Below the pieces are notes generated by a model. That model had not been told where the DNA came from, did not search any database, and was given only the letters and a program-made list of their open reading frames with translations. Of a DNA stretch of 64,000 nt, positions 1-10,686 are shown in pieces. Each line of letters opens with the position of its first letter. Positions within the stretch are counted from its first letter, which is position 1. A program made the position numbers and the translations under genes. This DNA is from Blasia pusilla. Its lineage: Eukaryota; Marchantiophyta; Marchantiopsida; Blasiales. Where the stretch lies: the NCBI GenBank assembly GCA_050084515.1, contig CM114273.1, positions 43,338,001-43,402,000 on the forward strand, in the 5' to 3' direction.

Positions 1-1208
1 ATCTGCCAAAGTTTATTGCTGAACATGAGACTGGGCCAATAATCAATGTTCGGACGATGACATTGAGAGTGACATGTAAGAGTGCACACATGTGAGAACT
101 ATGGTGTTGTGAGAGAGATTGGATCTTATTTTGATTGGAGATATTTTGGTACTTCTTGTCTCGTTGTTTGGATGCCATGAGTTAGCATGGGATCGTGTGT
201 GCCTGTATGTGTTCTCAGTGACAACGATGTATGTTGTGTAGCGATGTGTATGCGTACGACAATCCTAAAAGACGTGACACTTGCCTGAGTTTGATGATGT
301 CATTATAGTGTCATCTACTCTTGGTATTACTGCTAACAAACTTTCAAGATCTGATGTAGCTCAGAATTCTTCACTCCCCAAATCCGAGGCTCCAATCCAA
401 GGTGTTGCAAATGATTCTTATAATACTATTACTAGATAATTGCATCCCCCAACAAGCGTAAGTCCCCATGAGATAAAGCTTCTTCGCAGCGTCAAATCTC
501 AAGGAAGAATCTGACATTTGTGGATATATACATTTGTTGTTTTCAATTCTATTGTAATGGATATTGAATACATCTTCTCTACTCTGTACTTCCTATAGGC
601 TTCTCCCATGAGTTAGGCATTACGCATGACATCTACATAGAGGCTTGCACTATGGAGTCTTCAATTTCTTGATGTGAACAATTCCATGGATGAGAATTTG
701 AATTTGATCATCGGCTAATACTACACTACCATCAAATCTGTATCATTTGCTATTGAATATTATCTATGTAACATTTGACTAAAATTTTCATGTGCAATCA
801 ACATGACTTCTTATTGTTGATGCTTGTTACGTTATGCATATCATATGATTCATGTTGTTGTAGGTAGAGTACAGATATTACATGCACTTGGTACTTGTGT
901 GACTTTGATGAATTTTTTGAATATTGGCTATTTATTATCATAGTACGAGTTGTTGTTTCTATACATGATGATATAGATCTTCTATACTTCACTTTTTCTC
1001 CATTATAGCCTTTGTAGAGGAAGAGATTATGCCTCTTATGTAGTACTCTAGACTTCCAATTCTCATATACTTGATTTTAATGACATTTATTGTTCTTACA
1101 TTTCTGCGTACTTCTTCATTTATATTATTGCTTCTAATAATACATACTCACTGATATTAGTGTAATTCACATTCTCTTTCCCTTGCATTCCTATCATGAT
1201 ATTATCTA
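1..1208. other. Gene-free flank left of the Helitron, holding one dispersed-repeat copy
   Basis: No credible coding region is visible. Bases 45-290 are a copy of a dispersed repeat found again at 57145-57345, in part at 55903-56010, and more weakly at 43195-43345. Shared stretches include 'gagagctatggtgttgtgag' and 'gccatgagttagcatggga'. The rest is AT-rich intergenic sequence with many stops in all frames. Confidence 0.6.
45..290 (+). repeat. Dispersed repeat family A, copy 1
   Basis: Seen by eye: this segment aligns nearly end to end with 57145-57345 and partly with 55903-56010 and 43195-43345. The order of conserved blocks is the same: 'gtgcacacatgtgagaa', 'tggtgttgtgagagaga', 'cttcttgtctcgttgtttgg', then 'tgtagcgatgtgtatgc'. 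No protein is encoded. It may be part of an LTR or a non-autonomous element, but no terminal repeats could be fixed. Confidence 0.6.
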
Positions 1209-1900
1209 TCTATACTATAATGCGAGGAAGGGGGGTTACCTCTTTTGGAAAAATAAATGGTTATTTTTTTCCCAAAGAAGTGAAGCCTTCCATAAGCAAT
1301 CGTCTTGAAATGGCAGCTTTGAAGAAAAAGTTTTTAAAAAAAAAACCAAATCTATGAGAAAGTTCGGAGGGGATGTTATTTCACGAAAGAGTTAAAATTT
1401 TTAGACGACCTTCTATTTGTTTAGAAAACCTTATATTTGGAGGGGTCCTATTTCACGAAGATTTTATTTGATCACACCCTTTCGAACTAACGAGCCGTAA
1501 TATGACACCTAGTAGCTCACTAGACGAGTAGAGAAATTTAGAATGGCCTCTCTAAACTATGCGCTCTCTCTAAGTTGGAGCAATCATCACACTATCCCAC
1601 ACAGAGGACCTGAACGTGACATAGGAGGTGGTGAAAAGGCAAAGTGGTGATTCGCGGCAAAGGGGCGAAGGGAATTTCAAGGTTTTCGTCAAGTACTTCG
1701 AGTGTGACTCCGCTCTCTCGTTCTCTCGACTCGAGATATTATCTCCTGTTTCTCTCTCTCTTTTCGTGCGTCCGGGCATTCATAGTCGGCGAAACCCATA
1801 CTCAAGAGTTCCCTTTGGAATTCTGGTCGACCTGAATTTTTCATTCGATCGCTCTGTTTGGTCTTCGATCATTTGTCATTCTTTTCTTCTCCAATCGAAT

Positions 1901-3242
1901 CACATTGAACACCATAGTTCCAACCGCTTTTCGTGAGGAACAATTCCTTTGTAATTTGTGAGCGGCGTTTTGCCAGTTACGCTGATAGATTCCCCGACCA
2001 GAGACAATAATCTCTTCGATCGTAGATCGACCGAAGCGCTCGAAGCGGATGGTGTCAGTTTTAGTGCAAAGGAAAACTTTTTCTTGCATGACGAGATTGG
2101 CTACACTTTGTCGCTTGGTTGAATTCTTTGAGGGCAGGCTTGGTTTCGGTTGTTACAGGGCCACCCGGAAACTCTTTTCCAAATAATTTTGCGACTAGGC
2201 CCACTTTCTAGACTTTCAGCTGTACATATACATAGTTGTAGTTTCCTTTCTTAGAAGATCGCAGTTGGAATATTTCCAGTGCTTGAAACGCAGATTTGAG
2301 AACCTTGACAGTGAAACCCGCTTCATACCATCAATTGTCTCCCACCAACAGATTCACATTGAACACCATAGTTCCAACCGCTTTTCCGTAGGAACAATTC
2401 CTTTGTAATTTGTGAGCGACATTTTAGGGAAGCTCGCCTGATAGATTCCCGACCAGAGACAATCTCTTCGATCGTAGATCGACCGAGCGCTCGAAGCGGA
2501 TGGTGTCGGTTTTAGTGGAAAGGAAAACTTTTTGCAGACGAGATTGGCTATGCTTTGTCGCTTGGTTGAATTTCTTCGAGGCAGGCTTGGTTTCGGTTAT
2601 TCTGAGGCCACCCGGAAACTCTTTTCCAAATAATTTTGCGACTAGGCCCACTTTCTAGACTTTCATTTGTACATATACATAGTTGTAGTTTCCTTTCTTA
2701 GAAGATCGGTTGGAATATTTCAGTGCTTGAAACGAGATTTGAGAACCTTGACAATGAAACCCGCTTCATACCATCAACTGTCTCCCACCAATGATTCACA
2801 TTGAACACCATAGTTCCAACCGCTTTCAGAGGAACAATTCCTTTGTAATTTGTGAGCAAACATTTTCGCCAGCTACGCTGATAGATTCCCGACCAGAGAC
2901 AATCTCTTCGATCGTAGATCGACCGAGCGTTCGAAGCGGATGGTGTCAGGTTTTAGTGGAAAGGAAAACTTTTTTGTATGACGAGATTGGCTACACTTTG
3001 TCGCTTGGTTGAATTCTTGAGGCGAGGCTTGGTTTGGTTGTTACAGGGCCACCCGGAAACTCTTTTCCAAATAATTTTGCGACTAGGCCCACTTTCTAGA
3101 CTTTCAGCTGTACATATACATAGATGTAGTTTCCTTTCTTAGAAGATCACAGTTGGAATATTTCCAGTGCTTGAAACGTAGATTTGAGAACCTTGACAGT
3201 GAAACCCGCTCGATACCATCAGCTGTCTCCCACCAACAGATT
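1901..3242 (+). repeat. Three-copy tandem repeat, ~445 bp unit
   Basis: Units start at 1901, 2355 and 2797 with the shared opening 'cacattgaacaccatagttc' and end in 'ctgtctcccaccaa'. Copies are very similar but differ by many short 1-5 base indels, for instance around the 'gatagattcc' and 'tcgatcgtagatcgaccga' blocks. No copy keeps an open frame, so this is non-coding. It lies inside the 5' half of the proposed Helitron and directly precedes a host-gene-like fragment. Confidence 0.9.
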
Positions 3243-3309
3243 GCTAGCAAGAGTTGGGATCGGCTGATTGCATTCTTTAATTGAATCTGAAGCTGCGGAT
3301 CTCCGCCGC

Positions 3310-3435
3310 ATGGGGAACACAGTAATCGGAGCTCAAAAGGTGCAAGTATTGCAAATCAATGGGAAGATCCTGGAGTTTGATCAGCCAATGGTGGTGGCAA
3401 AACTGATGCGACGGCACCGAGATCACTTTGTTGTA
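3310..3435 (+). pseudogene. PADRE (DUF4228)-like N-terminal fragment, possibly captured host exon
   Basis: The ATG at 3310 opens about 42 residues beginning MGN, followed by KVQVLQINGKILEF, then P-M-V-V-A-K-L-M and HFVV. This is the order of features in the N-terminus of plant PADRE/DUF4228 stress-associated proteins (MGN start, short basic strand, G-x-x-x-x-F, then a helix and an H/Y-F-x-V strand). After about residue 42 the match fades and the frame runs into inverted repeats at 3526-3696, so this would be only a first-exon fragment. GTACGC directly after the HFVV codons could be a splice donor. Position inside a Helitron suggests transposon gene capture; that is inference. The family call is tentative because the segment is short. 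Confidence 0.35.
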
Positions 3436-3525
3436 CGCTTCCGCGCCATGACCCAAAAATTCGTCAAAAAGCGGAGTCGAGCTGCGCTACTCTTGCCACT
3501 CAGTGTTCTAGCCGGACTCCCTGTT

Positions 3526-3611
3526 GAATTACAGACGGAGAGGTCTACAAAGACGAGGAGGGGGGGGTTACCTCTTATGTCGGTCTTTGTAGACCTCTCC
3601 GTCCGTAATTC
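3526..3611. repeat. 29-bp inverted repeat (long hairpin)
   Basis: Left arm 3526-3554 and right arm 3583-3611 are complementary at 28 of 29 positions (one A/G difference), with a 28-base G-rich loop. The loop motif 'ggggggttacctctt' is also found just inside the proposed Helitron 5' end (about 1231-1246). It could be a foldback element, a palindromic insertion scar or the 5' end of another Helitron copy. Confidence 0.85.
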
Positions 3612-3626
3612 GAAGTGCTCGCCGTT

Positions 3627-3696
3627 ATCCAGTCTCATGAGTCGACGTTTCATGAGATTGGATCCTATCTTTCGTTCAGTGATTGTGAGACTGGAT
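3627..3696. repeat. Nested palindromes with alternative pairing
   Basis: 'atccagtctcatga' at 3627-3640 pairs with 3650-3663 with one mismatch over a 9-base loop. The same left arm can also pair perfectly over 11 bases with 'tgagactggat' at 3686-3696. The sequence can therefore form two mutually exclusive hairpins, just downstream of the 29-bp inverted repeat. Confidence 0.7.
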
Positions 3697-4266
3697 GGGA
3701 GGCGAGATGTGGTTGGACCTAATCGAGATTCCAACATTGTACGCCAGCCAGCCTTAGAATTCTCTTTTTCTTGACCTTCTCCAATCCCACTACCGAGGAA
3801 TCCTTTGTTGCTGACAACGTCGCGTGCAAGAACACCACATCACGTGAGTTGTAGCCCCACTCGAGGAAAGCGCACATCCAAAGCCCCACGAACTAATAGT
3901 GAGAAATACGGTCACTATCTGAGTAACTGAAATTCCTAACACAGATAAACTCTTTTGTACTTCTTAGTGGATGGCACACGTTTACTTTGATTATTGGAAT
4001 CTGAGGAAACCACAATCACCTGCAGAATTATCACCTGCAGAATTGGTGACTCCACACTTGAGCAATCGTGAGAGAGCCAGACTCAATGTGCGCATGCCCT
4101 CACAGGACGGCGGAAATGGGCTGAGTATTCCCTCAACCCAATTAGAAAACGGCAGCCACTTTTAGAGGTATGGAGCCCTCCGCTCCGCTGCTATTCTTGT
4201 TGTACATGTTTTAGCTCCCGACTCGGAGAGCCGCTTCCACAAAGAGCAAAACGCTCCCACAATTGC

Positions 4267-4328
4267 GTCAGCAGCGGGTTTCGATCCCCACCCACTTGAT
4301 CTGAAGCCAACGACCCGGCCCTACTGAC
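4267..4328 (-). other. tRNA-like / SINE-head-like sequence (degenerate)
   Basis: On the minus strand the outer seven bases GTCAGTA and TGCTGAC can pair like an acceptor stem with one wobble. A B-box-like GATCGAAAC sits at the T-arm position (plus 4278-4286). The span between the acceptor arms is about ten bases short of a real tRNA and no clean D-arm is visible, so this is not a functional tRNA. A tRNA-derived SINE remnant is the likeliest reading. Confidence 0.25.
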
Positions 4329-4608
4329 GTAAGCCTCCTAGATGTTCGGGAAAGGGGGCTTTCGGATCTTATTTATGAAATTAGTTTTTTCCGCGCCCAG
4401 ATCTTGTTCTCTTACAAATATCATAGCCTTTTTTTTTAGTGAGCTTTATGAAATTATAGTTACGTTTTTCTTACTTGCAATCTGCTCTTGGTGGTCCCTT
4501 TTTTTTTTTTACTAGAATTATCTAATTATATTGAAATTTTAATATGCTCTTTTTAAATTTGCAGTGAATAATATTGTATATGCGGAGTGAGACTAACTAG
4601 CTTACGCC

Positions 4609-5043
4609 ATGTCAACTCTCTCATCAAGATGCAAGAGGCCGATAATGGTGGAAGAAATTGTAATAAATAGGAGTCCTGAATATTTGGTAGAGAGATATGA
4701 ACATAGATTTTCATTATCTCGCTCTGAACGAAAACGAAAATTGTTTGATGTGGACCCTACATTTTTTGCTTCTATTTCAAATGGTTTCAATGAGATTGAG
4801 GAGGTTAGAGAAGTCTCAATAGGCGAGGAAATTGTGATTACTCTCAATAGTAATGAGAGATACTCTGTAGATATTTGTCCTGGTCTTAAAGAACTTGACG
4901 ATGGAGAATATTCCTCCACTTCCCTCTATGATTCTGAGGGATGGTATGTTGGTGATGAGTTTGACCTCGAATATAGGTGTATGGATTATGGGGATTTAGA
5001 CATAAGTGCAGATAGTCATAGTCGAGATATTGGAGATAAGTAG
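4609..5043 (+). CDS. Acidic 144-residue ORF of unknown function, 5' part of the Helitron
   Basis: An ATG-started frame of 144 codons, closed by TAG, lies just after a probable acceptor (tttgcag at about 4560-4566). It has no recognised domain. It is rich in Glu, Asp, Ser and Tyr, with a basic patch near residues 36-45 (RSERKRK). It contains an S-P-E-Y motif preceded by E-E-I-V-I, and the next ORF (5312 onward) has E-V-I-Q-I followed by S-P-E-Y-V, so the two may be related or be exons of one protein. It may be an N-terminal extension exon or accessory ORF of the Helitron. Not recognised; function unknown. Confidence 0.4.
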   Translation: MSTLSSRCKRPIMVEEIVINRSPEYLVERYEHRFSLSRSERKRKLFDVDPTFFASISNGFNEIEEVREVSIGEEIVITLNSNERYSVDICPGLKELDDGEYSSTSLYDSEGWYVGDEFDLEYRCMDYGDLDISADSHSRDIGDK

Positions 5044-5311
5044 CCTAGAGAGTACTATCTATTGTGTATATCCGATTAATCATCAAATCCATGTTGGTTT
5101 TGTTCTCAGATATGTCTATTTGAGATTGTTGAGTTGAGCAAACGATCAAGTTTCATTTCTTTGGGAGTGGTGTGACTCAAAAAAGTAAGTCTTCTCTGCT
5201 TGTGTTCTAATATTCAGGTGTGGAGATTTAGTATCCTTTTCTATTGAGTATTTCTTTCATTATTTTGATATATTCCTTTATTTAAATAATTGTGTGGATA
5301 ATGCAGGATAA

Positions 5312-5884
5312 ATGAATGTTGACGAATTACGCTATAGCGATGGTGAGTTCTACGTTCCTCTTGATGAACAAGAAAGGGATTATACACCTATAGATGTTGA
5401 CGTCATAGAGGTGATACAAATAGCAAGTCCGGAGTATGTCCCCTCGCCGATCGTTGAAAATAGGAATAATGCTTCAAGTCCTGGCTATGTTCCATCGCCG
5501 ATTTTTGAAAATATGGATAAGGCTTTAAGTCCTAGCTATGAACCATTGCCAATTTGCGAAGATGGGATTAATGCTCCTAATGTTAGCATAAGCCCTTTGA
5601 GAAATGGTCAGAGTTGTAGTTATGAGGAGAGTGCATCTAGGATTTTAACCACACTTGTGGTGAATCATCATTCTATTTCAGAAGAAGTAGTTGGAGGTCA
5701 GGAGGGAGAAGGAGATACAGATTCCACACATGATTGCATCCCTTCATAGACCCTATAGCATCTAGCCATTCATTTGTACATGATTGTTACGGGTCGGGGT
5801 CATGGGAAATTAGTGATTGTCATTCAATTTGCTCTGAGGACTCAAGTGAGATGAGTACGGCCGAGTCTCATTGCCCGTTAGACT
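5312..5884 (+). pseudogene. Acidic Ser/Pro repeat ORF of the Helitron, frameshifted near its end
   Basis: An intron-like gap (donor gtaagtc about 5186, acceptor tgcag at 5303-5307) precedes an ATG at 5312. The first 145 codons are open. Residues 39-89 are three tandem 17-residue repeats (51-bp units at 5426, 5477 and 5528) with the pattern S-P-x-Y-x-P-x-P-I-x-E. The frame stops at 5749, but the +1-shifted frame stays open to TGA at 5882-5884 and keeps the same acidic, Ser-rich character. The original ORF therefore probably ran on and suffered a one-base indel near 5745. No catalytic domain is seen. It lies upstream of the Helitron transposase and reads the same way. Confidence 0.45.
5426..5578 (+). 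repeat. In-frame 51-bp tandem repeat (3 copies)
   Basis: Three units of exactly 51 bp encode 17-residue blocks of the form SPEYVPSPI-x-EN. They lie head to tail within the acidic ORF. The third is the most diverged. Confidence 0.8.
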
Positions 5885-6051
5885 GATTTTCCTATTTCAG
5901 ATTTTTATAAAAACTTCAGTTATATGTAAATTTATTTTTTAATATCGATTATAATATTCACAGTTTTTTGTACAATTTTTTCTCTTTTTTCTATTATTTT
6001 TTTATATATTGATAATATATATTTTGGTCGGATGGTTGATATTATCACAAG

Positions 6052-6305
6052 ATGCATGAATCTCAAGAGGAACCATCAAGGCGAGATGAAAAAAGACCAT
6101 TCGCAGACATCACCAATGTAGTCTCATTACCTAATGTGGAGCATGATCACCACATTTCATGTAGTGCTCCATCTTCTATACGGATTTCGGAGGAAACAGA
6201 GAAGCTTGCATATAAGAAGGTTAGAAGGGTTGCTTCTCAAAGAAACAGAAGGGCGTTTCATGATATGCGATTCGTAACTCATTCAACGACTTTGTCATCT
6301 CCAAT
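6052..6305 (+). CDS. Helitron transposase N-terminal exon
   Basis: Open from ATG 6052 to a donor (CCAAT|GTAAGG at 6306), 84 codons plus two bases, so the following intron is phase 2. It includes a basic stretch, KKVRRVASQRNRRAFHDMR, typical of the basic region upstream of the Helitron N domain, and ends in SSP. The same SSP-plus-phase-2-donor ending recurs at 6745 and 7180. It may be preceded by further exons. It is probably the upstream exon of the broken gene described next. Confidence 0.5.
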
Positions 6306-6407
6306 GTAAGGATACTTAGCATTATGATTATAGAATGATATCGTAACTATATGTGCACACTCTAGATTTGTTGTGTGACTTTAATATCTTTCATGTTTGT
6401 GATGTAG

Positions 6408-7180
6408 ACTTCCAAATCCATCGAACCCGAAACGATTACATGATATACATCAAATTGTGAGAGCTAAGGACAAAAGCGAAGACATGCTAAATTAATTGAA
6501 TTGAGATCTATTGAAGCTGTTGTGAATGTTCCATTGATGGAAGAATTACAACCAACCATCATCGATGGCCCACCAGACGCAAATATTAGAAGGTATTTAT
6601 TTATGTATAACATTTTTACTTTTTATTATAATAATATTTATAATTTATTTTCGTATTATGACTTTTTTTATTCTTTGTTCAGGTTGGTAGCAACACCTTC
6701 CAATCAAAATCTTCATGCTTTAATAGACTCTACATCGTCTCCAATGTACGTTTCATCCACTCATTAATTTCTTTCTTTTTATTGGTTTTTTTTTAATTTA
6801 ATTATTTTGACTTGATTTTTTTTAATATTGTTTTTCTTAGTCTTCCACTTCCGTCCAACCCTCGGGGATTACATGCTATGCTTCAAGTTGCACGAGCACA
6901 AGGCCAGAGAAGGAGGCACCATAATTTGGCCCGAGCGAATGTTCATCAATTGTCTGTGAATCTTCTTCCTAGAGAGGAAGTTGAGGCTATGACTACTAAT
7001 GACTTTCATACTCAAGCTAATACAAGGTATGCTTTACATACTTCTATTATTGATGCTTCTTACTTGGTCTTAAATTTTTATGAATGATCTCTAATAAAAA
7101 ACATTTTGCAGGCAAATTATGGTACATCATGAAGTTGAAGCTATTCCAAACTCTGGGAGTGTGGTCTTTCCATCTCCAAT
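6408..7180 (+). pseudogene. Helitron transposase N-terminal exons: duplicated exon pair, frameshifted
   Basis: The coding pattern is exon B 6408-6592, exon A 6683-6745, exon B 6841-7026, exon A 7112-7180, then a third exon B fused to the main transposase exon from 7284. All junctions are phase 2: B exons end AG|GT and A exons end CCAAT|GT. B exons share LPxPSNP near the start and then a basic MLQVARAxGQRRRH-like block; A exons end SSP or PSP. The 6408 copy is 185 bases while its sister at 6841 is 186, and its conserved frame breaks near 6469, so one base has been lost there. Repeat spacing is 433 and 443 bp. This is a tandem duplication of an exon-intron-exon module, now decayed. Confidence 0.75.
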
Positions 7181-7283
7181 GTATATTTCTAAACTATATA
7201 TTCAAATTTAATAGATATATATTTATATGTATATTTATTCTTATTATAATCATATATATTAATTTCTTAACCTCTGCTTGCAG

Positions 7284-8484
7284 TCTTCCAATTCCTACCA
7301 ATCCTCTATGATTATCTCACATGCTTCAAGTTGCTCGAGCTAAGGGCCAAAGAAGAAGACATGCTCATTTGGATGAAGTACATGAGATTGCACATGTTGG
7401 CGATTCGTTGATAAGGAATGATGCCAATGGACCTAATCGTGAAGGCCACATGGAAGTGAATGAAGACAATGTATCTGCCTCGATTCCAAATGTGGGATCA
7501 CATTTGGATGAAGTACATGAGATTGCACATGTTTGTGATCCGTTGTTTAAGAGCGATGCCAATGCAGCCAATCGTGAAGGCGACATGGAAGAAAATGAAG
7601 ACAATGCACATGCCTCGATTCCAAATGTGGGATCTAGAAGGGTTGTGAACTTGAAAAAGTTGCTCAATATTGCACGTATTCCTAACTTTGAAGAGAAGCA
7701 CATTCGAATTCTTAGGTTGGGAGATCGTATTGATAGTATGACTTGCCGTTTTAGTGTTGGACTTATGAATGTTGTTTGTCCGACTTGCAATGCTCTACAT
7801 TGGAAGTGTGAGAGAGTGAAGTATACTAGGTTTATAAGCTCGCCTTTTAGTATGTGTTGTGGGCATGGTAAGATTCAATTACTATATTTGACAGCTTCAC
7901 CTTTTATACTAGCAGAATTACTTTCTGGTATGATTGCAAATAGTCTTCATTTTTTGCGTAATGCACGTGCCTATATTAGTGCTCTTCAATTGGCATCTAC
8001 TGGGGCACATGTGACAGAGCAACGAGGAGGTACAGGAAACTTCAGGATTCAAGGTGGTGTATATCATTCTATTGGATCTCTACATGCTGAAAGTGGTGCT
8101 CCTCCACAATTTGCGCAAATTTATATTCATGATGATGAGCATCAAATAGAACATAGAAGAAGGATTATGACTGGAGATTATCGGGATCAATTGAGGCCAG
8201 AGATCTTAAGGGGATTACAAGATATGTTACATGCCCATAATCCATATGTGGCTTTATTTCGAAATGTTGCTATTGATCCATGTAATTCTGACTTTCATAT
8301 TGTTCTTAAGGGTAGTAAGCGAGGTCTCGATGCAAAACGATACACCTTGCCTGTTGCTTCAGAGATTGCAGCTATCTTGCCTGGAGATGGGAGTGAGCCA
8401 ATAGAAGGACGTGATATTATTGTTCGCTTACATGGAGGAGGGATTCGTCGTCTGTCAGACTTGAATGAAGCATATCCCATTGCA
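7284..8484 (+). pseudogene. Helitron transposase: Helitron_like_N region with nonsense and frameshift mutations
   Basis: The exon starts after cttgcag (7283). Its first codons repeat the LPxP motif, then reach TGA at 7309-7311 where the sister exon has GGA (Gly). Open reading resumes in frame and runs about 390 residues from 7321. It contains two tandem 45-residue repeats (7366-7500, 7501-7635), a CxxC-x-ALHW motif (residues 152-160 from 7321) characteristic of Helitron N-terminal domains, and the conserved Helitron_like_N block that ends near RLSDLNEAY. There the frame shifts: the expected Y-D-P-L-H-F-V-L-P-F is broken by a two-base loss near 8477, and the protein continues in the next frame at 8484. 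Confidence 0.8.
7366..7635 (+). repeat. 135-bp in-frame tandem duplication (2 copies)
   Basis: Two exact-length 135-bp units each encode 45 residues beginning HLDEVHEIAHV and ending ASIPNVGS. They lie within the Helitron transposase. Being a multiple of three, the duplication keeps the frame. Confidence 0.9.
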
Positions 8485-9489
8485 CTTTGTTTTGCCTTTT
8501 GTTTATGGTGAAGCAGGTTGGCATCCTGGGATACCTTTGCAAGGGCAACATGATCATAGAGATGATCCTCCGTTAAGAGGGTATGCTATGATGGATGAAG
8601 ATAGAGATGATATTGTACAAGGAGAAATTCAAGGTGAGGTTACCACTCATGAGGAGAGTTCAAAGACGATTACTGCTTTACAATTTGCTTCATTCAGACT
8701 TCAAATGCGAGCTAACGCTATGGATAATAATCGGTTGTTGAGGTTTGGTCGTCTTACTCAAGAATATATGGTGGATATGTATGCGACTATCGAAATGCAA
8801 CGACGAACTTGGATACGATTGCATCAAAAAGAGTTGAGAGGTGATTTATACCAAGGGGTCAGAGATGCCATGACTCGGCATGATGTGAACGGTCAAGGCA
8901 TAGGGAGACGTATTATCTTACCTTCGTCTTTCATAGGAGGACCTCGTCACATGCATCAATTGTACCATGATGCTATGGCCATTGTGAGACATTTTGGGAA
9001 GCCTGACTACTTTTTGACAATGACTTGCAATCCTAAATGGCCAGAGATTACCTCTGCTCTACTGCATGGTCAATCAACGTCCGATCGTCCTGACCTGGTT
9101 GTACGTGTTTTCCAACAAAAGAAGAAGGAGTTGTTGAGACTTATATTGGATAAGCATATTTTGGGTCGAGTGGTGGGATGCATTCATGTGGTCGAGTTCC
9201 AAAAGAGAGGACTACCACATATGCATATCCTAATTATTGTTGCTTCTGAGGATAAGCCAAGGACAACCTCTGATTATGACGATATTATATCAGCTGAGAT
9301 CACGAATCCCATGACTCATCCTAGGCTACATTCTACTATAAGAAATTGTATGATTCATGGTCCGTGTGGAGTAGCACATCCAACTGCACCTTGCACGGAT
9401 AAAACGACAAAAAAATGTTCCAAAGGATACCCAATGCCGTTTGCAACAATGACAATGGAGAATGAGGATGGATATCCTATTTATAAGAG
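8484..9489 (+). pseudogene. Helitron Rep (HUH endonuclease) exon
   Basis: After the 8477 frameshift the frame is open to a donor (AAGAG|GTAATT) at 9489/9490. It carries F-V-L-P-F-V-Y-G-E-A-G-W-H, then Rep motif FLTMTCNPKWPEI (about 9013-9051), and the HUH motif region RGLPHMHIL (about 9208-9234), whose two histidines bind the metal in rolling-circle nucleases. C-terminal cysteines and a KGYPMPF block precede the donor. The Rep nicks and joins DNA during rolling-circle transposition. Catalytic histidines look intact although the overall gene is broken. The intron to 9594 is phase 2. Confidence 0.85.
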
Positions 9490-9593
9490 GTAATTCATTG
9501 GTTTTTTTGTTTATTTCGTCATTTGATGTTCTTCTATTAGTGTGCTATCTTTTTTCCCCAACTATTAACATACTTCTATATGTGTTTATGCAG

Positions 9594-10686
9594 GCGTGAT
9601 AATGGCAGATTGATAAATAAGTCCAATCATGACTTTGATAATCGCTGGGTGGTTCCATACAATCCAATGTTATGTACTTTATTTGATTTTCATATCAATT
9701 TGGAGATAACAAATAGCATCTTGGCAGTAAAGTACTTTTATAAGTATGTGTACAAAGGATCTGATGCCATATCATATACCTTTGCAAATACTACATCAGG
9801 AGAGGATACTATTGATGAGACATCATTATATCTTGATGCAAGGTATTTTGATCCCTTCTATCTTTCAAGATCTTGCAATTTTTCCTAGGATATATTGCGG
9901 GAGTGTAACAATATTTATATTGTATGGTATGAAGGTATGTTTCTTCTTCAGAAGCATGTTGGCGAATCTTCAAGTTTAGTCTACATGCAGAGCAACCAAG
10001 TATTGTGAGATTGATTGTTCATCTTCCAGACAGTCAAATGGTATATTTTCATGGGCAAGATTCATTGGGTAATATTTTGGAGCGAAGTAAGGAAACCACT
10101 CTTACTCAATGGTTTGCAACCAATGTTTCGATTCGATATTTGCGACAATATCTTTATTTGGAGTTCCCTTCTCATTACTCTTGGAATAAGAAGCAATGGC
10201 ATCCGCGTAAACGTGCCCGAAAAGGATGTGGACATCCCATTGGACGTCTGTATATGACAAATCCAGGTAAACTTTCGATACTTTGTTAAGATACAATTTT
10301 TAAGGAAAAAATTGAGTTAATGTTAAAATCATATTCATGCTTCCTTCCTAATACTTTTTTTTTCGCTAATCCTAGCTGAAGGGGAGCGTCATTGGTTACG
10401 ATTACTTCTCCATCATGTGAGAGGAGCTCAATCATTTCAAGATTTGAGAACCATCGATGGTGTAGTTTATCCTACCTTCAAAGAGACCGCTATTCAGATG
10501 GGACTTTTGGAGGACGATAGAGAGATCTTTTCTTGCTTTGAAGAGGCGGTTGTCATTCGTACTGGCTATTCATTACGTCTACTCTTTGCCATTTGTCTTC
10601 TATATAATACACCTTCCCTTCCGGCTATGGTGTGGGAACATTTTTTGGTTCCATTGACAGAAGATCTTCTACATCAAAGGCGTGAG
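9594..10686 (+). pseudogene. Helitron Rep C-terminal exons including the tyrosine motif
   Basis: Exons 9594-9842, 9935-10266 and 10376-10686 join with matching phases (2, 1, 0) into one open frame. The first contains DNRWVVPYNPML and the YKYVYKG block, which carries the two catalytic tyrosines of Helitron Rep. The second contains SEACWRIFKFSLHAEQPS, a strongly conserved Helitron signature. The third starts AEGERHWLRLLLHHVRG and belongs to the linker before the helicase. Introns are 92 and 109 bp with GT..AG ends. No lesion was found in this part. Confidence 0.85.
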
